Assembly: GCF_030160275.1 (NCBI RefSeq)
Contig: NZ_BSOA01000001.1
Location: forward strand, 1-64,000
Direction of reading: 5' to 3'
Source: Dyella flagellata
Lineage (GTDB): Bacteria > Pseudomonadota > Gammaproteobacteria > Xanthomonadales > Rhodanobacteraceae
Length of the DNA stretch: 64,000 nucleotides
In this document: one piece after another, positions 26,951-37,200 of the stretch
Numbering within the stretch: position 1 is the first letter of the stretch
How the letters are laid out: each line of letters starts with the position of its first letter
Position numbers and translations under genes: made by a program
The notes under the pieces: model-generated
The model's database searches: none
What the model saw: only the letters and a program-made list of their open reading frames with translations
Told to the model about the DNA's origin: nothing

Positions 26951-27412
26951 ATGCTCACCCTGAGTATCAACGGTCACGAGCATCAGTTTGACGGCCCGCC
27001 GGACATGCCCCTGCTCTGGTATCTGCGCGATACGCTGGGCTACACCGGCACTAAGTTCGGTTGCGGCATGGCCTTGTGCGGCGCTTGCACCGTGCATCTG
27101 AATGGCACCGCCGTGCGTTCCTGCATCACGCCGGTGGTTGCCGCCGCCGGCAAGCAAGTCACCACCATTGAAGGCTTGTCGCCGGATGGCAGCCATCCGG
27201 TACAGCGGGCATGGATGACCCTCAACGTAGCGCAATGCGGCTACTGCCAGGCCGGCCAGATCATGCAGGCCGCGTCGCTGTTGAAAAGCAAACCGCAACC
27301 TAGCGATGCCGACATCGACGCTGCCATGTCCGGCAACATCTGTCGCTGCGGTACCTATACGCGCATTCGTGACGCGATCAAGCTCGCCGCCGGCGAAGGG
27401 AGCGCGGCATGA
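26951..27412 (+). CDS. 2Fe-2S subunit of an IorAB-type molybdenum hydroxylase
   Basis: A 153-residue small subunit with two 2Fe-2S clusters: a plant-ferredoxin-type set (C38, C43, C46, C58 in [16 protein letters not shown]) and the C-terminal set (C96, C99, C131, C133 in CGYCQAGQ and GNICRCGTY). This matches isoquinoline 1-oxidoreductase alpha and aldehyde dehydrogenase small subunits, which pass electrons from the molybdenum site to an acceptor. The ATG at 26951 has GAAGAGG before it. It overlaps the large-subunit gene by 4 bp. No FAD subunit gene is adjacent, which fits the two-subunit IorAB type that gives electrons to a cytochrome. Confidence 0.92.
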   Translation: MLTLSINGHEHQFDGPPDMPLLWYLRDTLGYTGTKFGCGMALCGACTVHLNGTAVRSCITPVVAAAGKQVTTIEGLSPDGSHPVQRAWMTLNVAQCGYCQAGQIMQAASLLKSKPQPSDADIDAAMSGNICRCGTYTRIRDAIKLAAGEGSAA

Positions 27413-29718
27413 GCCAGGACAACTTGCGAATCTGCAACGAAAGCCGCCGCTCTTTCCTGCTCGGCTTCGGCGCCGGCAGCCTGTTGTTGGCCTTTGGCCT
27501 GCCCACGCTTGCGCGTGCGGCGGAAACACCCAAGAAAGAATACGGTGGCGAAGGCCAGGAACACGGCCTGCGCGACGATCCGCACCTGTTTGTGGAAATC
27601 GCGCCGGACGGTACTGTCACGGTGGTGTGCATCCGCTCGGAAATGGGCCAGGGCGTGCGCACCAGCGTGGCGCTGGTGGTGGCCGATGAACTTGGCGCGG
27701 ACTGGCCGCGCGTAAAAGTGCGGCAGGCGCCGGGCGACGAAGAAAAGTACGGCAACCAGGACACTGACGGCTCGCGCAGTCTGCGCCAGAGCTTCGCTGC
27801 TCTGCGTCGCGCCGGCGCTGCAGCGCGCACGATGCTGGAACAGGCCGCCGCCGCACAATGGGGCGTGCCTGCAGCTCAGGTAAAGGCCAGCATCCACGAA
27901 GTGGTCGATACCAAGAGCGGCCGCAAGCTCGGCTTCGGCGAACTTGCGGGCAAGGCGGCCGCCCTGCCCGCGCCCCATCCGGATACGCTCACGCTGAAGT
28001 CGCCAACGGAATTCCGCTACATCGGCAAGGGCAAGACGCCGTTGATCGACGGCCACGACATCGTCACCGGCAGTGCGCACTACGGGATCGATACGCGCCT
28101 GGACGGCATGCTTTACGCGGTCATTGCACGCCCGCCGGTGTACGGCGACAAGCTCGCTTCGTTCGATGGCAGTGCCGCGGAAAAAATGCCTGGCGTGGTG
28201 AAAGTGCTCACGCTGGCAGCCACACCGTTGCCGTCGGGTTTCCAGCCGCTGGGCGGTGTAGCTGTCGTCGCCAATAACAGCTGGGTGGCAATCAAGGCGC
28301 GCGAACAGTTGAAGATCAACTGGAGCAGCGGGCCGAACACCCACTACGACTCAGTCGCTTATCGCGCACAGCTCGAAGCGGCCAATCGCAAACCCGGCGA
28401 GGTCGCGCGCAACGATGGCAATGTCGACCAGGCATTGAGCGCAGCCACCAAGCGCGTCAGCGCCGATTACTACATTCCGCACCTGGCCCACGCCAGCATG
28501 GAACCACCTTCCGCCGTAGCCAAAGTCGCCGGCGACCGATGCGAGGTATGGGCCTGCACGCAAGCACCCCAGGCCGTGCGCGAGGAAGTCGCCAAGGGGC
28601 TGGGGATACCGGTGACGAATGTGACCGTCAACGTCACCCTGCTGGGTGGCGGGTTCGGACGCAAATCCAAACCCGACTACGTGGTGGAAGCCGCCCTGCT
28701 TTCCAGGGCCACCGGCAAGCCGGTGAAAGTGCTATGGACGCGCGAGGACGACATCGTCAACGACTACTTCCACGCCGTATCTGCCGAGCATTTGGAAGCG
28801 GCACTGGACGGTTCCGGCAAAGTTGCCGGCTGGCTGCACCGCACGGCGGCGCCATCCATCCAATCCACCTTCATGCCCGGCATCAAGCATGAACAACCCT
28901 TTGAATTGAGCCAGGGCCTGATCGACCTGCCTTTTGCCATTCCCAACGTGCGCGTCGAGAACCCGGCAGTGGAGGCGCATACGCGCATCGGCTGGTTTCG
29001 CTCCGTGTACAACATCCCGCATGCCTTCGGTGTGCAGAGCTTCGTGGCGGAACTGGCGCATGCTGCGGGGCGCGATCATCGCGACTTCCTGCTCGAACTG
29101 ATCGGCCCCGATCGACGGTATGTACCGACGTCGCGAGTGGAGTTCTCCAACTATAGCGAGGATCCGGCGCTTTATCCGATCGACACCAAGCGCCTGAAAC
29201 GCGTGATCGAAACCGTCACGGCTGCGGCCAACTGGGGTCGCGCACTGCCCAAGGGACACGGACTGGGATTGGCCGCCCATTACAGCTTCGTCAGCTATAC
29301 CGCCGCGGTGATCGAAGTGGAAGCCGGCCCCGACGGCAAGCTGAGCATCCCGCGCGTGCACATCGCCATCGACTGCGGCCCGCAAGTCAACCCGGAGCGC
29401 GTGCGTTCGCAATTGGAAGGCGCGGTCATCATGGGTATCGGCCTGGCTCTGCACGGCGAGATCAGCTTCAAGAACGGCCGCAGCGAACAGTCCAACTTCA
29501 ACGACTACCTGGTGCTGCGCATGAACGAAGCCCCGCGCGAAATCCATGTGCACATGGTCGGCGCGGATGATTTCTCGGTGCCGCTGAGCGGCGTGGGCGA
29601 ACCCGGCTTGCCGCCGATTGCGCCGGCCCTTACCAACGCGATATTTGCCGCGACCGGGGAGCGGATTCGGACCTTGCCGGTGCGGCAGCAGTGGGTGAAG
29701 GCAAAGCATATAGCGTGA
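27409..29718 (+). CDS. Molybdopterin-binding subunit of an IorAB-type hydroxylase, Tat-exported
   Basis: A 769-residue xanthine dehydrogenase-family large subunit. The N-terminus has a twin-arginine signal ([20 protein letters not shown]), so the folded enzyme is sent to the periplasm. Cofactor-binding segments are visible, including [16 protein letters not shown] and the catalytic Glu in [17 protein letters not shown] near residue 730. It oxidises an aldehyde or N-heterocycle using water. The 2Fe-2S subunit lacks its own signal and probably rides along with this one. The substrate is not known; isoquinoline is only the family name. A 68-bp palindrome follows the stop. XdhC-type maturation genes are not in the window. 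Confidence 0.92.
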   Translation: MSQDNLRICNESRRSFLLGFGAGSLLLAFGLPTLARAAETPKKEYGGEGQEHGLRDDPHLFVEIAPDGTVTVVCIRSEMGQGVRTSVALVVADELGADWPRVKVRQAPGDEEKYGNQDTDGSRSLRQSFAALRRAGAAARTMLEQAAAAQWGVPAAQVKASIHEVVDTKSGRKLGFGELAGKAAALPAPHPDTLTLKSPTEFRYIGKGKTPLIDGHDIVTGSAHYGIDTRLDGMLYAVIARPPVYGDKLASFDGSAAEKMPGVVKVLTLAATPLPSGFQPLGGVAVVANNSWVAIKAREQLKINWSSGPNTHYDSVAYRAQLEAANRKPGEVARNDGNVDQALSAATKRVSADYYIPHLAHASMEPPSAVAKVAGDRCEVWACTQAPQAVREEVAKGLGIPVTNVTVNVTLLGGGFGRKSKPDYVVEAALLSRATGKPVKVLWTREDDIVNDYFHAVSAEHLEAALDGSGKVAGWLHRTAAPSIQSTFMPGIKHEQPFELSQGLIDLPFAIPNVRVENPAVEAHTRIGWFRSVYNIPHAFGVQSFVAELAHAAGRDHRDFLLELIGPDRRYVPTSRVEFSNYSEDPALYPIDTKRLKRVIETVTAAANWGRALPKGHGLGLAAHYSFVSYTAAVIEVEAGPDGKLSIPRVHIAIDCGPQVNPERVRSQLEGAVIMGIGLALHGEISFKNGRSEQSNFNDYLVLRMNEAPREIHVHMVGADDFSVPLSGVGEPGLPPIAPALTNAIFAATGERIRTLPVRQQWVKAKHIA

Positions 29719-29728
29719 GGCACAACAC

Positions 29729-29802
29729 GTAGGCTGGGATGACAATCCCAGCTTTGCCCAGCATGCAAGCTCGCCATGCTGGGATTGTCATCCCAGCCTA
29801 CA
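29729..29802. repeat. Palindromic REP-like element, GTAGGCTGGGAT family (about 74 bp)
   Basis: GTAGGCTGGGATGACAATCC at the left pairs with the reverse complement at the right, which ends CCAGCCTAC. It sits between the convergent molybdenum hydroxylase and GNAT genes. Its right arm contains the TAG stop codon of the GNAT gene, so the element inserted at, or formed, the end of that gene. It is slightly longer than the 68-bp copies. Confidence 0.88.
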
Positions 29803-30346
29803 GCTGGCGCCAAGCCACCCACTGTTCCTTCGTCAACTCCCAAATCTCCTGCCGCGTATAGCCCGGGTCCACAAACGCTCCCGGCGTCAAACCCACCAGT
29901 CTGGCTCCCGTGCGCAACTTGATGTTGCGCGAACGCTCGTTGCCTACCGCGTTGGCAAATATCAGCCGCTCGAAGCCTAGTTCATCGAAGGCAAAATCAT
30001 TCACGCGTATCACCGCTTCGGTCATATAGCCATGGCCCCAAAAAGCCCGCCCCAACCAGAACCCGCGGTTTTTCCGCTCGCCATAGCGGCGCAGGTCGAT
30101 GGTCCCGATCAAGCCATCGACGCTTTTACGATGCAGGCCCCACACCCAACGGTCCTGACCTTGCACGGGAACGATTTGATCGCGAATGAACGCCTGCACC
30201 CCGCCGGCCGGAAACGGCCACGGCACTTCAGCCGACAAATGCCGGATGACTTCGTAGTCGACAAAGTGATGCTCGTACGCTTCGGCATCCGCTTCGGTAA
30301 CACCGAGAAGATTCAGCCGTTCGGTAGCGAGCATCGGAATCGGCAT
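29798..30346 (-). CDS. GNAT acetyltransferase, RimJ/RimL-like
   Basis: A 182-residue N-acetyltransferase. It starts with [19 protein letters not shown], typical of the RimJ/RimL group, and has the acetyl-CoA-binding region [23 protein letters not shown] (about residues 90-112) and the later [18 protein letters not shown]. Relatives acetylate ribosomal proteins, aminoacyl nucleotides or small amines. The ATG is at 30346. Its stop codon TAG lies in the arm of a palindromic repeat, so the last residues may have been changed when that element arrived. The substrate is unknown. Confidence 0.85.
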   Translation of the reverse strand: MPIPMLATERLNLLGVTEADAEAYEHHFVDYEVIRHLSAEVPWPFPAGGVQAFIRDQIVPVQGQDRWVWGLHRKSVDGLIGTIDLRRYGERKNRGFWLGRAFWGHGYMTEAVIRVNDFAFDELGFERLIFANAVGNERSRNIKLRTGARLVGLTPGAFVDPGYTRQEIWELTKEQWVAWRQL

Positions 30347-30400
30347 GCTAGAGCCTGTGCGCGTGCGCTGGAATGATAATCCGAGCCTTCCACGCCACCT

Positions 30401-30688
30401 TCAATGGTATTGCGTTTCGAAATCGGTGACCTTGCCATTGACGATGGTGACGATGATGGTCTTGTTGTCTTGCGCGTACTGCCATTGCTCGCCACGCGAC
30501 AGCTGATGATCCGGCAGACCGCCATCCTGCTGGTCCAGAAAGGTTCTCACCACCGGCTGCCCCATCAACTCCTGCACGCGTGCCGCGGAATCGCCGATGG
30601 TCAGTACCTTGTCGCCCACGCGCAGCGAAGAATCGGCATGGGCTGCAAAGCATGCAAGCAGCAAACCGAGGAGTAGATAGCGGCGCAT
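30401..30688 (-). CDS. DUF2845-type small exported protein
   Basis: A 95-residue protein with a signal peptide (MRRYLLLGLLLACFAAHADS) and a mature part DSSLRVGDKVLTIGDSAARVQELMGQP, which matches the DUF2845/SmpA-like fold in which a GDS segment leads to a helix. The function of the family is unknown; members are periplasmic. The ATG at 30688 has AAAAGGG upstream. The ACF in the signal peptide could be read as a weak lipobox, but the residues before the Cys fit poorly. Confidence 0.7.
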   Translation of the reverse strand: MRRYLLLGLLLACFAAHADSSLRVGDKVLTIGDSAARVQELMGQPVVRTFLDQQDGGLPDHQLSRGEQWQYAQDNKTIIVTIVNGKVTDFETQYH

Positions 30689-30740
30689 AACGAATTCCCT
30701 TTTGATTGGTTGGATGATTCCAGCGTTGTTTCTTTGGCCG

Positions 30741-31301
30741 TCAGTAACGACGCTCGATCACGAAATCGGCGCGGCAGCCGCGATCCACCCAGATACCGTC
30801 ACGCGACCAGCCCCAGCTCCGGCCCTGCCGGCAATCGGCGCCCGAAAGCTGGTTGACGATGCGCACCGAGTCGTCACGGCGCAGATCCACCGGACAAAGC
30901 TGGTAGCTGCCGCCACGGCTTTCGCAACGCACTTGCAGCTGCGGCCTGTCCCCGCCCCAACCGGGCGGACGTCCCGGCCCCGGCCCGCCATACGGAGGCC
31001 AGCCGCGCGCCGGCGAAAACTCGCCGCGGCAGCCGTTATTCACCCAGATGCCGTAACCGTCGAAGCCCCAGGTCTGGTTGCGCACGCAGCGCGTCTTCGA
31101 CATCTGCTGGACCAGCACCGCATCGCGCCATGGCACCTGGCAGCGGGCAAAACGACCATCGTTGCTGGCGCAATACACCTGCGGGCCTTGGTCATAGCGT
31201 GGCTCATACTGGGCCTGCGACGGCACGGCGACCGTCAGCAAGCCAATTCCCAGGCCCAAGCTTGCCGCTGTGCTTGCCCAAACTTTCCCGAACACGCTCA
31301 T
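30741..31301 (-). CDS. DUF3011 domain protein, exported
   Basis: A 186-residue exported protein. It has a signal peptide ending near PSQAQ and two copies of a Cys-containing DUF3011 motif: VYCASNDGRFARCQV...CVRNQTWGFDGYGIWVNNGCRGEF and VRCESRGGSYQLCPV...CRQGRSWGWSRDGIWVDRGCRADF. A Pro/Gly-rich linker separates them. Each has cysteines that probably form disulfides. DUF3011 is common in Xanthomonadales and has no known function. ATG at 31301 is chosen because AAAGGAG lies before it and it begins the signal peptide. Confidence 0.8.
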   Translation of the reverse strand: MSVFGKVWASTAASLGLGIGLLTVAVPSQAQYEPRYDQGPQVYCASNDGRFARCQVPWRDAVLVQQMSKTRCVRNQTWGFDGYGIWVNNGCRGEFSPARGWPPYGGPGPGRPPGWGGDRPQLQVRCESRGGSYQLCPVDLRRDDSVRIVNQLSGADCRQGRSWGWSRDGIWVDRGCRADFVIERRY

Positions 31302-31516
31302 GGCTACTCCTTTGCGTCGCGTATCGCATTGGATAGGGACGATAGCCCCAACGCTGCGGCAAGTCATGGGGTCCCCATCAGGGGGTGCAAGCAGCAGTTC
31401 AGATTGAGCCGAGCGATCCCGGCCTCACGAGTTGACGTCCAGGCAAACGCGACGCTCCACGCAACGCGTGCATTTATGTGAAACTGCGCATTCCAAGCTC
31501 ACCGGAGGAGTCACCC

Positions 31517-31810
31517 ATGCGTTTCCTGTCCGCGGAAGATTTCGCCCCGCATCTCAACGAAACGTTTCACGTCGACATGGGTGAGAGCCGCACGCCTTTC
31601 ATGCTGGTGGAAATAAAACCGCTAGCCACGCCGATGCTCCCGGGCATGGTGCGCGCACCCTTCTCCCTGGTCTTCCACAACGGCGCAGCCATTGTGTTTC
31701 CGCAAAAAATTTATCCGATGCACCACGATAGCCTGGGCGAATTTGGCATTTTCCTGGTAGCCGTCGCGCGTAACCGGGATGGCTTTCTGTATCAGGCGGT
31801 GTTCAACTGA
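31517..31810 (+). CDS. Small DUF6916-like protein near collar-domain genes
   Basis: A 97-residue protein with no signal peptide: it starts MRFLSAEDFAPHLNETFHVD and has SLVFHNGAAIVFPQKIYPMHHDSLGEFGIFLVAV, matching the DUF6916 family, which is often found by phage-collar-domain genes. ATG at 31517 follows GGAGGAG. It converges with, and overlaps by 19 bp, the GNAT gene that ends the collar-gene operon. Its place suggests a role with the collar proteins, but the function is unknown. Confidence 0.65.
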   Translation: MRFLSAEDFAPHLNETFHVDMGESRTPFMLVEIKPLATPMLPGMVRAPFSLVFHNGAAIVFPQKIYPMHHDSLGEFGIFLVAVARNRDGFLYQAVFN

Positions 31811-32358
31811 GGATTCGCCTCCCAGCGCATGCGGATATAGGGCGATTCCTGTTCGACATCGACAAAACCTAAGCGTGCATAGAGCCGATGGGCCGCCGTA
31901 TTGCGCACGTCCACGTGCAGATCGATACCGCAAGCCTGACCGGCATGCGCCAGGGATTGCGCCCATTGCAATAACGCGCCGCCAATACCGCGTCCGCGCC
32001 ACGATGGCAGCAGGGCAATGTCGACAACGGTGAAATACGTGTTCTGCCTCAGCAGATAATAGCGGCCGATGAGCGTACCGCCGCTCTCCACCATCAGGAA
32101 ATCAGCGTCGGCGTAGTAGCTCACAAAATGCCGATGTTGCAGCGCGAACTGGCTGCCGAGAAAGGCCTCACAGGCGGAGGCAGGCCATCCTGTCATACGC
32201 AACTCGTCGGCACGCAGCTCGCCATAGAGTTGCCGCAAGAACGGCAGATCCTCGGGCGTGGCGCACCGCAGACCAATGCCGCGTGCGCCTAACGAGGCGC
32301 ACGCGGGGATCGGCTCCGACGTCGGTGGAAACGCCGGCAGGCTTGCGTCGATCTGCAT
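31792..32358 (-). CDS. GNAT acetyltransferase in the collar-gene operon
   Basis: A 188-residue acetyltransferase of the GNAT fold: LRCATPEDLPFLRQLYGELR at the start, VVDIALLPSWRGRGIGGALLQWAQ with the acetyl-CoA-binding loop R/QXXGXG, and DVRNTAAHRLYARLGFV. Its ATG at 32358 overlaps the stop of the third collar-domain gene by one base (TGATG), so translation is coupled. Linkage of a GNAT to collar proteins hints at acetylation of a surface or tail-like product, but no substrate can be named. Confidence 0.82.
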   Translation of the reverse strand: MQIDASLPAFPPTSEPIPACASLGARGIGLRCATPEDLPFLRQLYGELRADELRMTGWPASACEAFLGSQFALQHRHFVSYYADADFLMVESGGTLIGRYYLLRQNTYFTVVDIALLPSWRGRGIGGALLQWAQSLAHAGQACGIDLHVDVRNTAAHRLYARLGFVDVEQESPYIRMRWEANPQLNTA

Positions 32359-32894
32359 CAGCTAAATTGCGGAAAAACGCCAACCAACGCGATGCAATAG
32401 TTGATGGCAAGAGACGGCTGACGGTTTTCGTGCGGGATGTTTTGGCCGGTCACGCCCAGCATGGTCGGCGCAAAAGTACCGTTGGGAACGGTGCCCTGCG
32501 GCGGAAACGGATCGGCCTGGTGGGGCAATTGCAGGGCGCTGTTGGTGGTGGGGCCAGCTGTGCGCTTGGTTGTATCGGTCTGGTTGAAGAGCTGGAAGCC
32601 GTGGTTGTGGGAAGGCATGGCATTGGTGAGCAGGGCGACCTCAGCCTCGCCAAAGGTTTCGCCCATCAGGCGTGAAGTGCGCCCAGGCCCTTGTCCTTGA
32701 TTGCAGGCACCGCGCGTGACGAGGTTGGGGAGCTGGAACGTGGTCTGGCCGTTGCCGCCGTAGAAGGTGCCCAACAGAGAAAACAGTGTGGTGTTTTGCG
32801 AGATGGCCAAGGTGGCGCCGTTGCAAAAAGCCCAGTTCAACGGTGCGAAATTGAAGCCGAACAGCTGGATTTCACCGATATATGGCTGTGTCAT
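32358..32894 (-). CDS. Phage tail collar-domain (microcystin-dependent-type) protein, third of three
   Basis: A 178-residue protein with a tail collar domain: IGEIQLFGFNFAPLNWAFCNG at the start, FYGGNGQTTFQLPNLVTRG (about residues 48-66) and HNHGF in the middle, and a C-terminal SLAINYCIALVGVFPQFS. This domain is known from phage fibres and in bacterial MdpB-like proteins. It is 16 bp downstream of the second collar gene. The three paralogues share the same frame of motifs but differ strongly in the middle, as if each fits a different partner. No signal peptide is seen. Confidence 0.85.
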   Translation of the reverse strand: MTQPYIGEIQLFGFNFAPLNWAFCNGATLAISQNTTLFSLLGTFYGGNGQTTFQLPNLVTRGACNQGQGPGRTSRLMGETFGEAEVALLTNAMPSHNHGFQLFNQTDTTKRTAGPTTNSALQLPHQADPFPPQGTVPNGTFAPTMLGVTGQNIPHENRQPSLAINYCIALVGVFPQFS

Positions 32895-32910
32895 GGATGT
32901 TGGCCTCGGA

Positions 32911-33444
32911 TCACGATTGGGAGGGGAAAATGCCGTTGTAGGCGATGCAATACTGCACAGTCAGAGTGGGCATGGTGTTGTCGTGCGGCAGGTTGCCGCC
33001 GGTAAAGCCCACGGCATTGGCCGCCATCGTAAAAGCCGTTGCACCGGTCAAGTCGGCGGAATACATCGTATCGGTGCCGCCCAGCGTTCCTGGCACCAGC
33101 GTGTTTGCGGGGGTGTTGGCGTTGGCCGTGGTGGTGGTCGCATTGGCGATATGCGTATGTTGCGGCATTTCACCCGACAGCAACGTGACCCCTTCGGTCC
33201 CGCCGACCTGCCCCAGCGGGTGCGGACTCAATCCGAGGCCCGTGCCCTGATGCAAAGGCACTGAGCCGCGCAGATCAGGCACGGCAAAGGCGGTCGTGCC
33301 GTTGCCGCCGTAGGTGGTACCGATCAGCGCAAACAGGACCTCGAAGTTGGAAATGGGTAGCACGCTGCCATCGCAGGGCAGCCAGCCGGTAGGAACGCGC
33401 GAAAACCCGAACAGGCGGATTTCGCCTACAAATGGAACACTCAT
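32911..33444 (-). CDS. Phage tail collar-domain (microcystin-dependent-type) protein, second of three
   Basis: A 177-residue collar-domain protein: VGEIRLFGFSRVPTGWLPCDG, TYGGNGTTAFAVPDLRGSVP and LPHDNTMPTLTVQYCIAYNG are the family landmarks. The middle has a Thr/Ala/Asn-rich loop (ANATTTTANANTPANTLV). The ATG is at 33444, 25 bp after the first collar gene. No phage structural, packaging or lysis genes are close by, so it is not simply part of a prophage. The role of such bacterial proteins is unknown. Confidence 0.85.
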   Translation of the reverse strand: MSVPFVGEIRLFGFSRVPTGWLPCDGSVLPISNFEVLFALIGTTYGGNGTTAFAVPDLRGSVPLHQGTGLGLSPHPLGQVGGTEGVTLLSGEMPQHTHIANATTTTANANTPANTLVPGTLGGTDTMYSADLTGATAFTMAANAVGFTGGNLPHDNTMPTLTVQYCIAYNGIFPSQS

Positions 33445-33469
33445 GGGTCACCTCGATGCAGGGGTTGAT

Positions 33470-34003
33470 TCAGCCGCGTGCCGGAAAGATGCCGATCAAT
33501 GCGATATTGAAGTTGATCGCGAGATAGGGCTGCATGTTGTTGTGCGGCTGGTTGCCGCCAGCGGGTTGCACCTGGGCTGGATTCAGGGGCGATAGCCCTG
33601 AGGCGGCGCTGGCGTAGATCGCCTCGTTGGCAAAGGCGCCGTAGACCGAATTGGTCGGGTTGCGGGTGGTGCCGTTTTGCGTACTGGTTGCCACGCTGTG
33701 GTTGTGCGCAGGCAGGTTGGCCGTGAGCAGGGTCACCGATTCCACCCCCAACGGCTCACCGATCACATAGGGCGCCGGTTGCCAGGAGCCATCGGCTGAC
33801 GTGCCGGCGCCCACAGGCGTGCGTCCCCGCAGGTCTGGCAAGGCGAAAGTGACCGTGCCGTTGCCGCCATACTGGGTGCCCAACAGGGCAAACAGGGCAG
33901 TGTTCTGGTTGATGGGCAGCAACTGCCCGTTGCATTGGGCGAAACCGCGCGGCGGAAAGCCAAAACCGGTCAGCATGATTTGCCCAAGATAGTAGTCGGA
34001 CAT
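33470..34003 (-). CDS. Phage tail collar-domain (microcystin-dependent-type) protein, first of three
   Basis: A 177-residue collar-domain protein: LGQIMLTGFGFPPRGFAQCNG, TQYGGNGTVTFALPDLRGRTP and NNMQPYLAINFNIALIGIFP. It is the first gene of a four-gene leftward operon (three collar proteins and a GNAT). The promoter should lie in the 210-bp region shared with the rightward giant autotransporter gene. The three proteins may form a mixed trimer as phage collar proteins do; this is an inference. Confidence 0.85.
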   Translation of the reverse strand: MSDYYLGQIMLTGFGFPPRGFAQCNGQLLPINQNTALFALLGTQYGGNGTVTFALPDLRGRTPVGAGTSADGSWQPAPYVIGEPLGVESVTLLTANLPAHNHSVATSTQNGTTRNPTNSVYGAFANEAIYASAASGLSPLNPAQVQPAGGNQPHNNMQPYLAINFNIALIGIFPARG

Positions 34004-34213
34004 CGTGATCCCCTTGTGGCTGGATGGTGGAACCCGGGCCGTTCCCCCCTGAAGCCGGCGTCCTTGCGATACCGGTCATGACGCAACATGCCTGGGTAGT
34101 GCTAAAGTGCGGGCGCGCCACTTCAACCGTGACGCGCGTCACATCTGAAAGCTATACGTTTATCGCTCGCTGCGCGCCGTTTGTAAAGCCGCGCATCAAA
34201 CAGGGGAAGAGTG
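34004..34213. promoter_or_regulatory. Divergent regulatory region between collar operon and autotransporter
   Basis: This 210-bp region holds the promoters of both divergent transcription units. It contains a perfect 14-bp palindrome, GTGACGCGCGTCAC, at 34129-34142, about 70 bp before the autotransporter start, a possible operator. A less GC-rich stretch (AAGCTATACGTTTATCGC) follows it and could hold the rightward promoter. Confidence 0.4.
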
Positions 34214-37200
34214 ATGAAGCTGCATCGGCAGTCCGTAGGGAGTGCCTGGCTGCGCCTAAGCGCAACAGGTCGCGGTATTGGGGGTTTCGCATGGCTGATG
34301 TCGCCGGGTTTCACCTCCCCGCGTGTGGGGGGTCGTGCGCAAGACTGCCCTACAAACATTTTCACCGGGGCAACCTGGGCTTCCGCCCGCATGGCCTCCG
34401 CCTTGTGCCGGCTGATGCTGGTGCTTTGCCTGAGCGCGCTTTCCTGGATGCCGGCCACGGCGCATGCCGGCAATTTGACCGGCTGCCCCTCCTCGTTCGA
34501 AGTGCCTGCAGGCGGTTCGGCCACGCTTGACACCTACCAGTGTCCCTTCACGAGCGGCCTGGGCACGTACTTTCCGGCCTTTTACCCTGATAGCACCACC
34601 ACAGGCAACGACGTAGTCAATACCGCGCATGGCACTGCCACCAATGTCAGCAACGGCGATCAATATCTGGCCTACCAAAACAATGGGGATGGGGCCACTA
34701 GCGATACATATACCTGGGTGGATGCCAATAGCAGCACTAGCAGGCATGTAGAAACCATCAGCATCCTCAACATCAGCACAACCAGTCTTCCTAATGCCGC
34801 GGTAGGCACCGCCTACAACCAGACGATCTCCGGCGCTGGCGGCACACCCTCCGGCTACAGCTTTACTTCAACGAGCTTGCCGGCGGGTTTGACCCTCAGC
34901 ACCGGTGGCGTTTTATCGGGCACGCCTACGACAGCCGGTAGCTATTCGTTCACCGTCACACTGTCGGACGGTGTCGTTTCGGTTCCCCGAACCTATTCCG
35001 GTTTCACCGTTGCCAATGCAGGCATAAGCATTTCCCCCTCCAGCTTGCCCAACGGCACGGTCGGCGCAGCCTATAACCAATCGGTCAGCGCCAGCGGCGG
35101 CACCTCACCTTACAGTTATACGATCAGCGCTGGCGCGCTGCCTGCGGGGCTGAGTATCAGCGCCTCAAGCGGCGCGATCACGGGTACGCCCACAGCGGGT
35201 GGCACGTTTAGCTTCACGGTGAAGGCCACGGATGCCAGCAGCAACACCGCCACCCAGACCTACTCAGGTTTCACGGTAGCCGCCCCCACCATCAGCGTAT
35301 CGCCGACGACCGTGCCGGGTGCAACGCAAAATAGCAGCTACAACCAGACGATCACCGCCAGCGGTGGCACTTCGACCTATACCTATGCCGTAACCGCCGG
35401 CAGCCTTCCCAGCGGCCTTTCGATTTCCAGCAGCGGCGTGCTGAGCGGTACGCCATCGGTCTACGGCAATTACAACTTTACGATCACCGCGACCGATAGC
35501 AGCACCGGCACCGGGCCGTACACCGGCAGTCGCGCCTATAGCTTGTCGGTCACCGCATCGACACCTACGATCACCACCGCGAGCGTAGCCAACGGCACGG
35601 TCGGCGTGAGCTATAGCCAGACGATCAGCGCCAGCAGTGGCAATGCACCCTATACCTTCTCGATCTTGGCTGGCAGCCTGCCGACTGGTTTGAGTATCAG
35701 CAGCGGCGGCGTGATATCAGGCACGCCTACGGCCGGCGGTAGTTACAACTTCACCGTGAAGGTGACCGACGCGGCAAGCAACACCGCTTCCAGGACCTAT
35801 AACGGCGTAACGATCAACGCGCCGATCATCACGGTATCGCCATCAACCCTGCCGGGCGCCACGCAAAACAGCAGCTACAGCCAAACCGTCACAGCCACTG
35901 GGGGCACCTCGCCGTATACCTATGCCGTGACCAGCGGCACCCTGCCCAGCGGCCTCACGCTCAATGCGAATACCGGTGCAGTGAGCGGCACACCCACGGT
36001 GTACGGCAATTACAGCTTTACCATCACCGCGACCGACAGCAGCGGTGGCACCGGCCCCTACAGCGGCAGCGCCAATTACACGCTGGCGGTCACTGCCTCA
36101 ACGCCGATAATCACCACCGCGAGCGTAGCCAACGGCACGGTGGGCGTGAGCTATAGCCAGACGATCAGTGCCAGCAGCGGCAATGCACCTTATACGTTCT
36201 CGATCTCGGCCGGCAGCCTGCCGTCGGGTTTGAGTATCAGCAGCGGTGGCGTGATATCAGGCACGCCCACGGCCGGCGGCAGCTACACCTTTACCGTGAA
36301 AGTGACGGATGCAGCAAGCAACACTGCCACCAGGACCTATACCAGCGTAACGATCGGCGCGCCAATCATCACGGTATCGCCATCAACCCTGCCGGGCGCC
36401 ACGCAAAACAGCAGCTACAGCCAAACCGTCACGGCCACCGGGGGCACTTCGCCGTATACCTATGCCGTGACCAGCGGCACCCTGCCCAGCGGCCTCACAA
36501 TCAATCCGAATACCGGCACGTTGACGGGTACGCCGACGGTATATGGCAATTACAGCTTCACCATCACTGCGACGGATAGCAGCACGGGTACTGGACCGTA
36601 TACCGGCAGCCGCGCTTACACCTTGGCAGTGACCGCATCGATCCCGGTGATCACCACCGCGAGCGTAGCCAACGGTACGGTGGGCGTGAGCTATAGCCAG
36701 ACGATCAGTGCCAGCAACGGCAATGCGCCCTATACGTACTCGATCTCGGCCGGCAGCCTGCCGCCGGGTTTGAGCATCAGCAGCGGTGGCCTGATATCAG
36801 GCACGCCAACGGCCGGTGGCAGTTACAACTTCACTGTGAAGGTGACCGACGCAGCGAGCAACACCGCCACGCAAAGCTATACCGGCGTAGCCATCAGCGC
36901 GGCGATCATCACGGTATCGCCTTCGACCCTGCCGAACGCCACGCAAAACAGCAGCTACAGCCAAACCGTCACGGCCACCGGGGGCACTTCGCCGTATACC
37001 TATGCCGTGACCAGCGGCACCCTGCCCACCGGCCTCACACTCAATGCGAATACCGGTACGTTGAGCGGCACAGCCACGGTGTTCGGCAATTACAGCTTTA
37101 CCATCACTGCGACAGATAGCAGCGGTGGCACCGGGCCATACACAGGCAGCCGCGCTTATACGTTGCCTGTGACCGCATCGAACCCGGTGATCAGTCCCAC

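Noticed and set aside
31792-34003. Collar-domain genes as part of a prophage
   Set aside because: No capsid, terminase, tail tube, integrase or lysis genes lie near; neighbours are an acetyltransferase and an autotransporter.
35041-37200. Regular repeats as a CRISPR array
   Set aside because: The period is 540 bp, repeats are in frame with a protein, and there are no short spacers or cas genes.
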